Assembly: GCF_010672455.1 (NCBI RefSeq)
Contig: NZ_JAAHGO010000079.1
Location: 1-41,158 of the forward strand
DNA from: Okeania sp. SIO2C9
Lineage (GTDB): Bacteria > Cyanobacteriota > Cyanobacteriia > Cyanobacteriales > Microcoleaceae
Direction: 5' to 3'
DNA: 41,158 nucleotides
Under the pieces are notes generated by a model that saw only the letters and a list, made by a program, of their open reading frames with translations, ran no database searches and was not told the DNA's origin. Position 1 is the stretch's first letter, and the number at the start of each line of letters is the position of its first letter. The translations under genes and the position numbers were made by a program. Shown here piece by piece: positions 18,049 to 26,299 of this stretch.

Positions 18049-18540
18049 TTAAATAATTTCCAACTCTAAATTATGACTTTTAGCAAAGTTGTGAGTAAAA
18101 TGATCTACCTCATTTGTATCACTCAATTCTAAGTTGTAAAAATCTACAAATTCATAATCTGAATATGGTCCCGCGTGCCAGGTTCCCACCTCTAATTTAA
18201 TAAAACAATTCCCGGGAATTTTAAAAGCAACTACATCTTCTAATTTTGGTGCATTCTCTACACAAGGAGAAGCAACTGCCATTAACCATTCCTTACCTTC
18301 TAGGGAACCCAAACATTGAGTACATTTTATATGACGAGTAATTTTAGTAAATTTTCGGTCTTTTCCAAATAACCGCATAATATAGAATCGTGGCGTACCA
18401 TTTTCTAAATTTAATTGAGCATCGTCTTGGTCATATTGTTTATCATTTCCTGTTGCCCAAATTACTTGTCCAAAAGGTCGAAAATTCTCTGGTGTAATTT
18501 TTTGGGCAAACAGTTGTTTAACTACTATTGATTTACTCAT
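18049..18540 (-). CDS. Ureidoglycolate lyase (AllA)-family protein
   Basis: 163 residues, matching the ~160-170 of AllA cupin-fold enzymes, which split ureidoglycolate into glyoxylate and urea in purine (allantoin) breakdown. Visible: ITPENFRPFGQVI near the N-terminus, a central ITRHIKCTQCLGSLEGKEWLMAVASP with the family His-x4-Gln-type metal region, and FIKLEVGTWHAGPYSDYEFVDFYNLEL with the conserved Gly-x-Trp-His. ATG start. No other ureide genes are adjacent, and several cyanobacterial relatives are annotated only by family, so the reaction is probable rather than shown. It sits next to a deleted IS element. Confidence 0.78.
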   Translation of the reverse strand: MSKSIVVKQLFAQKITPENFRPFGQVIWATGNDKQYDQDDAQLNLENGTPRFYIMRLFGKDRKFTKITRHIKCTQCLGSLEGKEWLMAVASPCVENAPKLEDVVAFKIPGNCFIKLEVGTWHAGPYSDYEFVDFYNLELSDTNEVDHFTHNFAKSHNLELEII

Positions 18541-18745
18541 TTTTGATTTTGATCAAATTTATAGTAGGGAATAGGGAATAAGCAACAGTGGGAAAAATAT
18601 TTCCCTGTCTAAGGTTTATTATCATTATAAGCCCTAACCAACCCATTCTTTGCTATAACTATACAAATTTTTTTATCTTTTCTGTGGCAGGTTTAATACT
18701 AATGCTCTACCTGACAAGGGATGCTTAAAATTGTTTGGGGTTATA

Positions 18746-18894
18746 ATATCATGTCCGGATAATTAGTTATAAAAAAACTTTCTCCTTCAACTCCAGTTCT
18801 TCTTCTTTCTTCCCTCTTTCCTCCTGACTCCTGACTCCTGACTCCTGAGGACTCCGTAGTTATTTATTTATCACTGTTCAACCGGACATGATAT
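18746..18894 (+). repeat. MITE, AATATCATGTCCGG family, copy A3
   Basis: Terminal inverted repeats ATATCATGTCCGG and CCGGACATGATAT enclose ~120 bp, including pyrimidine-rich DNA and gactcctgactcctgactcctga tandem units. Confidence 0.75.
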
Positions 18895-19084
18895 AAGACA
18901 CTAAAGTCGCGTGTCGTTGACCAAAAAGTAAGGTCAATAGCTTCATTTTTTAAGGGGATGACAAAAAATAAACTTCAGTATTTCGAGTCTCCTACTTTAT
19001 GAGGAGGTACTGATAACTGATAACTGATAACTGAAATGACTATCCCCATACTTCTTCCTTCTTACTTGTTCAAAGTTACTTAAT

Positions 19085-19567
19085 TAGGGCTTGCTGATTA
19101 ATCCTAAAACCATTGATAGTTCAATAATGAATAATTAATAATGAATAATTAATAATGACCTCTTCTTTTCAAGGAGAGGATTGACAAAGAGATGAAAATT
19201 TTTATTCTCTTGGTCGATTGGATATGGCGAGGAGACCTCGCCATCCCATCCTAACGGACTGCTCCGCAAACGACCGCTTATTATCCCCTTAAAAGGGGAG
19301 GCGCATACCCACAATTTTTCGGTAAAAGTTTTAGCCTTATTTAATTCTCAAGGGGTGCGCTTTTTTAGTCTAAAACCTTCAAAAAGTTAGCATAAAAGGC
19401 AAACCTTCGGACAGAAAAATTGAGGAACAATTCTTACTCCTACCTCCTCGCTCCCAAGCCATTTCTCCTGTCTTCCCCTCCACGGTCGGGGGAGGGGCAA
19501 GGGGTGGGTTGTCTCCTGTCTCCTGTCTCCTAACCCTACCAAAAAGCTTTATGAGCGCAAACCCTAA
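19085..19567 (+). repeat. Composite second copy of the agggtttgctgatta / aaaccct element
   Basis: Starts agggcttgctgattaatcc with ccattgatag, and ends gcaaaccctaatta. Shares with 2365-2592 the ends and an internal 'atttctcctg' stretch. It is enlarged by the palindromic repeat at 19212-19247 and by cccctccacgg...ggaggggcaagggg DNA, as if repeats had nested inside each other. Confidence 0.4.
19212..19247 (+). repeat. Palindromic repeat TGGCGAGGAGACCTCGCCA, copy 3
   Basis: The perfect form of the family: stem TGGCGAGG/CCTCGCCA, loop AGA. Copies at 308-347 and 3021-3052. Confidence 0.7.
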
Positions 19568-19914
19568 TTAGACTTAAACTCAAAACCATTCGCCTCAGCA
19601 TAACGGTTTAAAAATCGCATCACTCTCTCAAAATTTTCCTCTGATTCTACTTCAAAAGAACACTCTACTTTAGAAAAATCACTTTCATCAGCAGACAAAA
19701 ATTTAATCCCACTAGGAGCAACTTCAATATTTCCTTCCTCGTCTTTCAACCATAATTTATTTATTTTATTAGTGAAGGAACGAAAACTTTCTGTAGCTTG
19801 AAGACGGTCAAACATCAGTACAACTATTTTTGTGTCAGAGTTACGACGTTTTCTCAGACTAACTTCTGTAATTTTCTCATTCAATCCTTCAATAAATTCC
19901 ACAGATACTGTCAT
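19564..19914 (-). CDS. psb28: Photosystem II assembly factor, Psb28 family (Psb28-2-like)
   Basis: 116 residues from the ATG at 19914; the TTG at 19926 is the only longer choice, and a GAG-type ribosome site fits the ATG. Family signs: SVEFIEGLNEKITEVSLRKRR at the start, LWLKDEEGNIEVAPSGIKFL in the middle and VMRFLNRYAEANGFEF at the C-terminus, matching the MRFMERYAEENGL ending of Psb28. Psb28 binds the PSII assembly intermediate containing CP47 on the cytoplasmic face of the thylakoid and shapes the QB/bicarbonate site during repair. The divergence from the main Psb28 sequence I recall suggests the second cyanobacterial paralogue, Psb28-2 (inference). Monocistronic by position. Confidence 0.82.
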   Translation of the reverse strand: MTVSVEFIEGLNEKITEVSLRKRRNSDTKIVVLMFDRLQATESFRSFTNKINKLWLKDEEGNIEVAPSGIKFLSADESDFSKVECSFEVESEENFERVMRFLNRYAEANGFEFKSN

Positions 19915-20074
19915 TTTATTTCTCAAGCTGAATATTAATATTAAACAGTGATTATTTTACCAAAAAAAAGTAGAAAGTGAGGAATATAGCAGTCGAAGGA
20001 GAGATTATATTATTTCTATATTTTATTGAGCAGGGGAGTAGGGACGTTGCATGCAACGTCCCTACAGAGAAGTA

Positions 20075-20220
20075 ATATCATGTCCGAAGGCAATCGTTTG
20101 TGTAAAAGTTGGCGTGGATATTTGCAGGAAATTTAAGTTTTTTTCTTGCCTTCCGGAGCTGTTGCCTTCCGGAGCTGTTGCCTATTTACTATACAAGACC
20201 GATGCTACCGGACATGATAT
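20075..20220 (+). repeat. MITE, AATATCATGTCCG family, copy A4
   Basis: Ends ATATCATGTCCG and CCGGACATGATAT. The interior (aaggcaatcgtttgtgtaaa ... ttgcctatttactatacaag) is nearly identical to the copy at 38331-38466, which lies just upstream of the SGNH hydrolase gene. Confidence 0.8.
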
Positions 20221-20352
20221 AAACATACAGCATACTCCACTTTGTTGAGGTACACCCATCGCGGGCAAGATGCCTACACTACAATACATTTAACAGGACT
20301 TACGCATAATATAAAATCTGCTTGAATACTTATTAGAGTTGTTGGGAGAGAT

Positions 20353-20392
20353 AGGGGAGTGGGGAGATGGGGAGATGGGGAGATGGGGAGAT
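20353..20392 (+). repeat. GGGGAGAT tandem run
   Basis: Four or five units of ggggagat, one of several short tandem repeats with 7-8 bp units in the window. Confidence 0.7.
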
Positions 20393-20545
20393 TGAATATT
20401 GAAGTAATTATAGAATTATGAATATACACTGTATAACCGAATTCTATATAAGGTATGAAAAATTAGGATTTGAGATTGCTTTGCTGTCGGTCGCAATGAC
20501 GGAAATAGGTTGTACTGCATAAGTAGTTGGCAAAAAAAATTAACT

Positions 20546-22156
20546 TCAGTCTTTCCTTTTTCCCTCTTCCTTCTTGCTTCTTCCCTCTTCCAAATAATTA
20601 ATAAATCGCTGAGGAATATCTACCCTACTCCCCCAATGAATATGAAGATAGGAAGCATGAAGTTGATAAAATTTCCAACCTTCAACAGTTGCTTTGCTTC
20701 GATTTTTATCCTCATCAATTCGCCACATTTTGTATAGATGTCTTTCAGGTACTTCAGTTAATTCAGAACGATGAAATTCATGTCCATAAACTTGTGTATT
20801 TGCCGCTAATAAAGGAGTATCTATATTAGTAATTGCTTGCCGATATCCTAACTTTAAATTTTTACCCATTACTGCTGTCGTTGGTAAAATTCCTACCATC
20901 TTCCAAGACTTACTATTAAAGTCAATAATTGCCTGAGATAAATACATCAACCCACCACATTCAGCATAAGTTGGCATTCCAGAAATAATTGCTTTCTCAA
21001 CAGCTTTTCTCATTAAAATATTTTCGCTTAACTGTTGGGCAAAAACTTCTGGAAATCCACCACCAAAATATAAACCTTCTACTCCCGCAGGTAAATTTTC
21101 ATCCTTTAGGGGACTCCAAAATACTATTTTTGCTCCTAATTCTTCCAGAATATCTAGGTTGTCTTGGTAATAGAAATTAAATGCGCGATCGCGAGCTACT
21201 CCTATCAAAAATTCCGACTTTTTTTTCTCAACATTCTTGACATTTGATAGTGAAAAATGTATAGTATTATTAGGGAGAATTTGTCTAGATAAAAAGTGCT
21301 GATACTCCTCATTCTGAATTTTTAAAAGTGGTAGTAATTTCTCCCAATCAAAACAAGTTTTTGCCAAGTCAGCTAAGTCATTAATTAAATAATCTAAATC
21401 TGGCATTTCATCAGTAGGAAGTAAACCCAAATGTCGGTCAGGAATAGTAATATTTTGATGTCGTCGCAGTACCCCAAGTACAGGTAAATTTATAAATTTA
21501 AGGGAATTTTGAAGTAACTGTAAATGGCGATCGCTCCCTACCCGGTTGAGTATCAAACCAGCAAAATTAATAGTAGGGTCAAAAGAAATCAAACCATGAG
21601 CGATCGCTGCCACAGAAGCTGATAACCGACTACAGTCAAGCACCAATAATACAGGTACATTCAGCAATCGAGAAATATGAGCAGTAGAAGCAAAATCAGG
21701 AAAGCAGGTATCACTCTCATCTTCTACCCCCCTTTCTAAGGGGGGACAGGGGGGATTGAAAACAAAATTAGGAAAACACCCATCACCATCATCTTTTTCC
21801 CCTTTTTTCAACAAAATACTATCATACTCATCTTCTACCTCCCTTTGTAAGGGGGGCGAGTGGGGATTGAAACTTACCCCATCAAACAAACCCATCACCC
21901 CCTCAACCAAAGCAAAATCAACATCTTGAATATTTCGTGCAAAACATTGTTGCACATAAACCTCAGAAGTCAACATCGGGTCTAAATTCCGACAAGACTT
22001 ACCCGTAACATATTGATGAAACATCGGATCAATATAATCAGGTCCCACCTTAAATGATTGCACCTGCAAATTTTGCCACTTTAAATAAGAAAGTAGAGCC
22101 AACGTAACAGTAGTTTTGCCAACCCCACTACGCTCTCCCGCAACTATTAAACTCAA
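20546..22156 (-). CDS. cbiA: Cobyrinic acid a,c-diamide synthase (CobB/CbiA) with repeat-derived insertion
   Basis: 536 residues from a TTG start; a GGGGGAG lies just before it and an in-frame stop is 24 bases upstream. The N-terminal dethiobiotin-synthetase-like ATPase begins SLIVAGERSGVGKTTVT (P-loop) and has VEGVMGLFDG. The C-terminal glutaminase domain has GLYFGGGFPEVFAQQL, the catalytic cysteine in PTYAECGGLMYLS, GHEFHRSE and YLHIHWGS. It amidates the a and c carboxylates of cobyrinate (or hydrogenobyrinate) using ATP and glutamine in cobalamin synthesis. Between LFDGVSF and DFASTAHISRLL, normally adjacent or nearly so, are about 55 extra residues encoded by two copies of a 'ccccttt(c/g)taagggggg' repeat (21700-21875). 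The last ~12 residues (RSKKEEGKRKD) come from a pyrimidine-rich tandem repeat. Confidence 0.92.
   Translation of the reverse strand: MSLIVAGERSGVGKTTVTLALLSYLKWQNLQVQSFKVGPDYIDPMFHQYVTGKSCRNLDPMLTSEVYVQQCFARNIQDVDFALVEGVMGLFDGVSFNPHSPPLQREVEDEYDSILLKKGEKDDGDGCFPNFVFNPPCPPLERGVEDESDTCFPDFASTAHISRLLNVPVLLVLDCSRLSASVAAIAHGLISFDPTINFAGLILNRVGSDRHLQLLQNSLKFINLPVLGVLRRHQNITIPDRHLGLLPTDEMPDLDYLINDLADLAKTCFDWEKLLPLLKIQNEEYQHFLSRQILPNNTIHFSLSNVKNVEKKKSEFLIGVARDRAFNFYYQDNLDILEELGAKIVFWSPLKDENLPAGVEGLYFGGGFPEVFAQQLSENILMRKAVEKAIISGMPTYAECGGLMYLSQAIIDFNSKSWKMVGILPTTAVMGKNLKLGYRQAITNIDTPLLAANTQVYGHEFHRSELTEVPERHLYKMWRIDEDKNRSKATVEGWKFYQLHASYLHIHWGSRVDIPQRFINYLEEGRSKKEEGKRKD
21700..21875. repeat. Two-copy CCCCTTTCTAAGGGGGG repeat inside cobyrinate diamide synthase
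   Basis: Copies at about 21719-21778 and 21834-21875 share atcttctac, a ccctt-taagggggg hairpin and ggggattgaaa. Both read in frame, giving the paired peptides FNPHSPPLQREVEDE and FNPPCPPLERGVEDE. They lie at a loop between two conserved motifs of the enzyme. Confidence 0.8.
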
Positions 22157-22222
22157 GATCTCCCCCGTCTTTTTAACTAAAAAAAATGGGCATTGCTGAA
22201 TTCAGGTATGAAAGTAGATTTA

Positions 22223-22270
22223 TAGGGAATAGGGAATAGGGAATAGGGAATAGGGAACAGGGAACAGGGA
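22223..22270 (+). repeat. GGGAATA tandem heptamer run
   Basis: About six units of gggaata/gggaaca in the gap between cbiA and the globin gene: a typical cyanobacterial short tandemly repeated repetitive sequence. Confidence 0.8.
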
Positions 22271-22370
22271 AAAGTTAATATTAACAAGTCGTTCAAACCA
22301 TCCAAAATCAAAAATCCCAAATACAAAATTATCAAATCATACCCAGAATCAGCAACGCCAAAAATTGAAA

Positions 22371-22814
22371 TCACGAAACACTTTCCTCTTCATAAATTTC
22401 ATGCTCTCGTTGAATAAAAACCTCTGCCAACGCCTGATAAGCTTCTGTCCAAGCAGATATAACTTCTGGCGTAGCTGCCTCTCCCAAAACATCCTGCATA
22501 GCTTGCAACATACATTCTCCCACCACTGGATATTGTTCCGGTAGTACATGAGTTTGCACATGACGGTGAGCAATTTTTTCAACCATTGATTTTAGACCAG
22601 CCAAATTATCAATATGAGCAGCATAACTATAGACTGCAGTAGCTAACTTTGCAGGTTGAGATCCATCAGCTTGAGCAGACATATCAAATTGCGATTTGAT
22701 TTCAGGATGATTTTCAAACATTATTTCATACATCCGAGTAGTAATTTGCTTTCCCTGTTTTTTCAGCACTGGTGCGGTAGATTTGACAATATCGATTGTT
22801 TGTTGACTAACCAT
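22371..22814 (-). CDS. Single-domain bacterial haemoglobin (flavohaemoglobin-like globin)
   Basis: 147 residues, the length of Vitreoscilla-type globins. It matches the globin domain of flavohaemoglobins: TIDIVKSTAPVLKKQGKQIT at helix A, a B10 tyrosine in TRMYEIMFENHPE, a CD-region phenylalanine (QFDMS), and the proximal F8 histidine in KIAHRHVQTHVLPEQYPVVGE. No FAD/NAD reductase domain follows, so it needs an outside reductant if it is a nitric oxide dioxygenase. Likely cytoplasmic oxygen/NO binding or detoxification; known by fold rather than by shown activity. The same strand carries cbiA downstream, separated by 214 bases of tandem repeats. Confidence 0.9.
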   Translation of the reverse strand: MVSQQTIDIVKSTAPVLKKQGKQITTRMYEIMFENHPEIKSQFDMSAQADGSQPAKLATAVYSYAAHIDNLAGLKSMVEKIAHRHVQTHVLPEQYPVVGECMLQAMQDVLGEAATPEVISAWTEAYQALAEVFIQREHEIYEEESVS

Positions 22815-23676
22815 ATATTTTGTTAATAATTTTATACCAACATAATTTTACCTTTCGATAATTTGTTATCGAATTAAATCAACTTTTTCTTTATACATAG
22901 GGTTTGCGTATGGAAAGTCTTTTTGCTCGGGTAGGCAGTAGTTAGGACCTAGTGCCGCTACGCGGAAGTTAGAAGTCAAAAGTCAGAAGTCAGAAGTATT
23001 GATTGGTAAGGCGGTTGTGCATCACTAAAGTGTGGGATAAGTAATATCATTTCTCAAAAAGAATGCTATATATGATTGGGTGGGGAAGTGTGGGAAGTGT
23101 GGGAGGTGTGGGGAGAGGTAGGGACGTTGCATAAGGGCGTCCGTACGAAAAATCTATACTAACCGACTAATAATTGTCAAAAACAGACTTTTAATCTTAG
23201 TAACTATTGAGGTGTTGAAGTATAGCTGAAGTATAGCATTACTTTTGGTAATTGGTATAAGTAGGGCTAATAATCATCTAAAAGCACTGTCAGGAGTGAG
23301 TTTTTCGGATTTTTGTCGGGAAAAAAGTACAAATTTTTCAGCCTTTAATATCAAATCCGTTTAATTGGACATCAAAAAAATCTCGAATCGTCATCACTAA
23401 TAAATGTTTGTGATTCTTTCTCCTCCTGAGGAGTTAGGACTGTCTCATGGTTGAGTTAACCAATCTATAACTGTTTAACCGGATTTGAGATCAGACCATA
23501 AAAGCTATGATCAGTGGCAGACTTGCACAAAAAGATACAGGTACAGTTATTCCTTCGACTTCCCACCCTCCCCATACTTCCCACCCTCCCCACACTTACC
23601 ACACTTCCTTGACGCACTACCGGTAAGGCTTTTAGGATTTTGTAACTGGTCAGTTATTTCCGCCATTCTGCACTAG
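22815..23676. other. Intergenic region with the right member of the large inverted repeat
   Basis: Contains agaagtcaaaagtcagaagtcagaag tandem units (22967-22996), a segment acttatcccacactt-like (23026-23045, reverse complement of ~13144-13160), the large repeat at 23268-23623, and a taactggtcagttatttccgcc repeat at the junction with the IS. No gene seen. Confidence 0.5.
23268..23623 (-). repeat. Large ~340-bp repeat, right member of an inverted pair
   Basis: Reverse-complement relative of 12794-13131: actgtcaggagtgagtttttc, gtcgggaaaaaagtac, ccgtttaattggacatc, cggatttgagatcagacc, atgatcagtggcagacttgc and ccttgacgcactacc all match the other copy in reverse order with few differences. It has one extra cttcccaccctcccc-type unit. 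Confidence 0.8.
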
Positions 23677-25037
23677 ATTGACATCCTCCCGACGCTGCTA
23701 TACGCGAGACAGCGCGGGATTCCCTAGCATCGCTGGTAGGGGCTTTCTGCTTCATAGCACCCGCCTGACGAGATTTGCTCTCTTCAGGTCTTACAGTCGC
23801 TCCACAGACTGACACTGCTCCTCCCGCAGCCTTCTTGGTGGGCGTTCCCTTGCGCCTGTCGGCGACGCGGGTTCCCATCCGCAAAATATTTATACTTGCG
23901 TTTATGTCCCTATCATGGTGACTACCACATTCGGGACAATCCCACTCTCTAATATTGAGAGGTAATTTTTCTACTGCATGACCACAATTAGAGCAGCGCT
24001 TGGAACTAGGGAAATATCGGTCAATCTTAATTAATTCCCGTCCATACCATTCGGCTTTGTATTCTAATTGTCTAACTAATTCTCCCCAGTTGGCATCACT
24101 AATAGCTCTGGCTAATTTGTGGTCTCTTGGTGCGCGTTCCCTTGCGACTAGCGTCGTCGCGGGGTCGCACCGCTTTTTGACCATGTTTTTAACTGCCAAA
24201 TCCTCAACTACAATAGTTTGGTTTTCTCTAATTAGTCGTAGGGGAGCCGTCGGATTGGCGACGTATGTTAGCTTATGGGTGTAGTCAAGCCTTGAGTCTT
24301 TGATCTGAGCGTGTATCTTGGCGACTTTCAGCCTGGCTTTGTAATAGTTGTTAGACTTTTTGTCGGGCTTTCTATCCAGGGATTTCTGGGCTAACCTCAG
24401 TTTTTTGTGTAACTTTTGAAGATTCTTTGGATTGGCAACTTTTTCTCCATCGCTGGTAGTTAGTAAACTGGCGATTCCTAAATCAACACCAACTTGCTTC
24501 AAAATCTGCTTAAGTTTTAAATCTCTGGTATCATTAATTCTCAAAGATACAGACCATCTACCACTAGGCTCAAGTCTAACAGTAATTGTAGTTGGTACCG
24601 GGCCCGGTGGTAGTTGCCTACTCCATCTGATAGATAATGGCTGAGAACATTTAGCTAAATATACTTGGCCATCTTGCCATCTAAATGCTGCCTTCGTAAA
24701 TTCTGCACTACCACCGTTGCGCTTTTTCTTAAAATTAGGGTATTTAGCCCGTCCACTAAAAAAGTTGGTGAAAGCAGTCTGTAGATGGACTACCGCCTTG
24801 CTGCAATGGTACACTGCTGACTTCAGTTAGAAAATCCAAGTCTTCTTGCTTTTTCCAAGCGGTAAGCATAGCTGAAGTTTGTTTGTAACTTACTCGCTCT
24901 TTGTTCTCATGCCAGGCTTGAGTTCTAACAGCTAAAGCTTTGTTGTAAATGAGGCGCACACATCCCAATGTCCTCCGCAACAGATTATCCTGTTCTGGAG
25001 TTGGGTAAAATCTAAATTTGTACGCCTTTTCAACCAT
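23654..25037 (-). pseudogene. tnpB: TnpB (IS200/IS605, IS1341-type) RNA-guided nuclease gene with a one-base frameshift
   Basis: Two overlapping frames form one TnpB of about 450 residues. The N-terminal part (from ATG 25037) reads KAYKFRFYPTPEQDNLLRRT and LIYNKAL. It shifts near 24796 because of an extra base: with one G removed the text would continue QQAVVHLQTAFTNF. The remaining frame holds the RuvC-like acidic residues (VGVDLGIASL, IVVEDLAVKNM, DRDINASINIL) and the zinc ribbon CSNCGHAVEKL...CPECGSHHD, all intact. Two segments (DPATTLVARERAPR before HKLARAI, and GTRVADRRKGTP after the ribbon) are encoded by GC-rich repeats also found in purS. The last ~8 residues are read from host DNA beyond the IS end. 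TnpB is a guide-RNA-directed DNA nuclease that helps keep the element; this copy is probably inactive. Confidence 0.88.
23677..23860 (-). ncRNA. Possible TnpB guide RNA (omega/reRNA) region
   Basis: In IS200/IS605 elements the guide RNA is transcribed from the 3' part of tnpB through the element's right end, and its guide is the flanking host sequence. This stretch contains the structured right end (hairpin at about 23688-23725) and ends at the mapped IS boundary, so by position it should encode the RNA, with the guide reading into ctagtgcagaatggcgg. Location by family knowledge only; no RNA data. Confidence 0.3.
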
Positions 25038-25145
25038 TTACTGACTAAGTTTCAACACTTACATTCTAACATACTATGTGTAAACCCGCAACATTGATTG
25101 GTTTTCCCATGCGACGCTCCTCTGCGAGAGAGCGCGGGTCTTCAA
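23677..25145 (-). mobile_element. IS200/IS605-superfamily element carrying only tnpB
   Basis: The right end (23677-23725) has acatcctcccgacgctgc with a ctgctatacgcgagacagcgcggg hairpin. The left end (about 25111-25145) has gcgacgctcctctgcgagagagcgcgggtc. No TnpA (Y1 transposase) gene is present, so mobility would need help in trans. The right boundary is placed by comparison with 30393-30429, where the same flanking sequence (ctagtgcaggatggcggaaa) occurs without the IS. The left boundary is approximate. Confidence 0.65.
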
Positions 25146-25704
25146 CCAACATTTTGATAAATGGGAATTACAGAGTCAGTGGCCAAAACAATAGTAAGAG
25201 TGATTTTTAGGCTTTTGCTACCCGAAAATCCTCACTTTTTTAACAATCGCTTCGTAAGGATTCAGGTGATTCGCGATCGCTTAACAGGTCTTGGTCTATA
25301 ACTTCAGGAAATCTGCGACAGGTTGACAAAAAATCAAACTACGATAAACTAAGGACAGTAGAGCGCGCTTCTTCAAAATCTTTAACACAGCAGCTATTTT
25401 CTTATAGTTTTTTTTAACCTTTTCTTAACCTTTTCTCTCTTTCAGTTAAGAGATATTTTTAATACTTTTATTTATCTATACGCAGGCGACGCTGCACAAC
25501 CATGACACAAACCTTCTATTTCCGCCAACTTCTCAAAAATGCATAACCTGACTTAGAGCAGATATACGCATATTTACTGTTAGAGGAAACAACTTAATTC
25601 CTTAGATTAATACTATAGCAATGAGCGCTGGTATATTTACAAATTACAAGAACTGTCCAATAGCTAAAAGTCTTATATTATCGGCAATTCATTCCCCCAG
25701 ATGA

Positions 25705-25735
25705 GCTGTTGCCTGTTGCCTGTTGCCTGTTGCCT
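25705..25735 (+). repeat. GTTGCCT tandem heptamer run
   Basis: Four units of gttgcct. The same heptamer (or its complement) occurs at 9307-9327, 29824-29838 and 38403-38430. Confidence 0.75.
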
Positions 25736-25749
25736 GCGCACAGCGCTAT

Positions 25750-26169
25750 AGCTGAAATGAGGTAAATTCATTTTCAGCTTAGTGAATGCAAAAAACTTAG
25801 CACTTAATTACAGTTGATCTAGTTTTAAGGCAACTTCTCAAAAATGCATAACCTAACTTAGACCAGATATACGCATCTTTACAGTTACAGGAAACAACTT
25901 AATTCCTGAGATTAATACTAGCTGAAATGACGTAAATTCGTTTTCAGCTTAGTGAATGCAAAAAACTTAGCACTTAATTACAGTTGATCTAGTTTTAAGG
26001 CAACTTCTCAAAAATGCATAACCTAACTTAGACCAGATATACGCATCTTTACAGTTACAGGAAACAACTTAATTCCTGAGATTAATACTAGCTGAAATGA
26101 CGTAAATTCATTTTCAGCTTAGTGAATGCAAAAAACTTAGCACTTAATTACAGTTTCTCTAGTTTTAAG
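25750..26169 (+). repeat. 170-bp tandem repeat array (2.5 copies) upstream of aroF
   Basis: Units start at 25751, 25921 and 26091, exactly 170 bp apart and nearly identical; the third stops after ~78 bp. A diverged fragment of the second half of the unit also lies at 25526-25615. Each unit opens with the inverted repeat AGCTGAAA-N14-TTTCAGCT (e.g. 25920-25949) and closes with aacttaattcctgagattaa, which could hold a promoter. See findings. Confidence 0.9.
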
Positions 26170-26299
26170 CCATTTACAGATATAGAAATAGAACTGGTGG
26201 CAGGGACAGAAATATAGATGTTAGTTTAACCCACATCTGCTCTCTCAAACCTTTCTCCATCATTCTGTTTAGCAAACCCAATCTCAAAGAAAATAAAGC

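Larger units (their letters stand above)
18541..19563. other. 1-kb intergenic region of stacked repeats
   Basis: Holds the MITE at 18746-18894, octamer repeats ctgataactgataactga near 19014-19036, a taatgaataattaataatga tandem run (19124-19158), the palindromic repeat at 19212-19247, and the second copy of the agggcttgctgatt/aaaccct element (about 19085-19567). No gene seen. Confidence 0.55.
19927..20545. other. Intergenic region with MITE and tandem repeats
   Basis: Contains a gggacgttgcatgcaacgtccc palindrome (20040-20061), the MITE at 20075-20220, a gcgggcaagatgcctacactacaata repeat (about 20260-20285, also near 40743-40768), a GGGGAGAT tandem run (20353-20392) and half of a CCGAATTCTATA-type terminal repeat at 20433-20450. 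No gene. Confidence 0.55.
25146..26299. other. Long leader region upstream of the DAHP synthase gene
   Basis: No gene supported. In order: a region with one GCGATCGC site (25274-25281), a stretch with TTAACCTTTTCTTAACCTTTTC direct repeats near 25413-25435, a diverged partial repeat unit (25526-25615), a GTTGCCT tandem run (25705-25735), the 170-bp tandem array (25750-26169), then ~130 bases to the aroF start. This is the likely promoter region of the biosynthetic cluster. Confidence 0.5.

Noticed and set aside
19124-19158. Regular spaced repeats considered as a CRISPR array
   Set aside because: The repeats here and at 20353, 22223 and 25705 are 7-8 bp or ~13 bp tandem units with no unique spacers and no cas genes nearby.
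20051-20248. 65-residue open frame on the plus strand
   Set aside because: It lies almost entirely inside the MITE at 20075-20220.
22157-22370. Cobalamin riboswitch upstream of the cobyrinate synthase gene
   Set aside because: The leader is mostly GGGAATA tandem repeats; no B12-box-like conserved segment was recognised.
25750-26169. 170-bp repeats considered as a CRISPR or origin array
   Set aside because: Units are nearly identical along their whole length, so there are no spacers; no DnaA-box clusters or dnaA/dnaN neighbours were seen.
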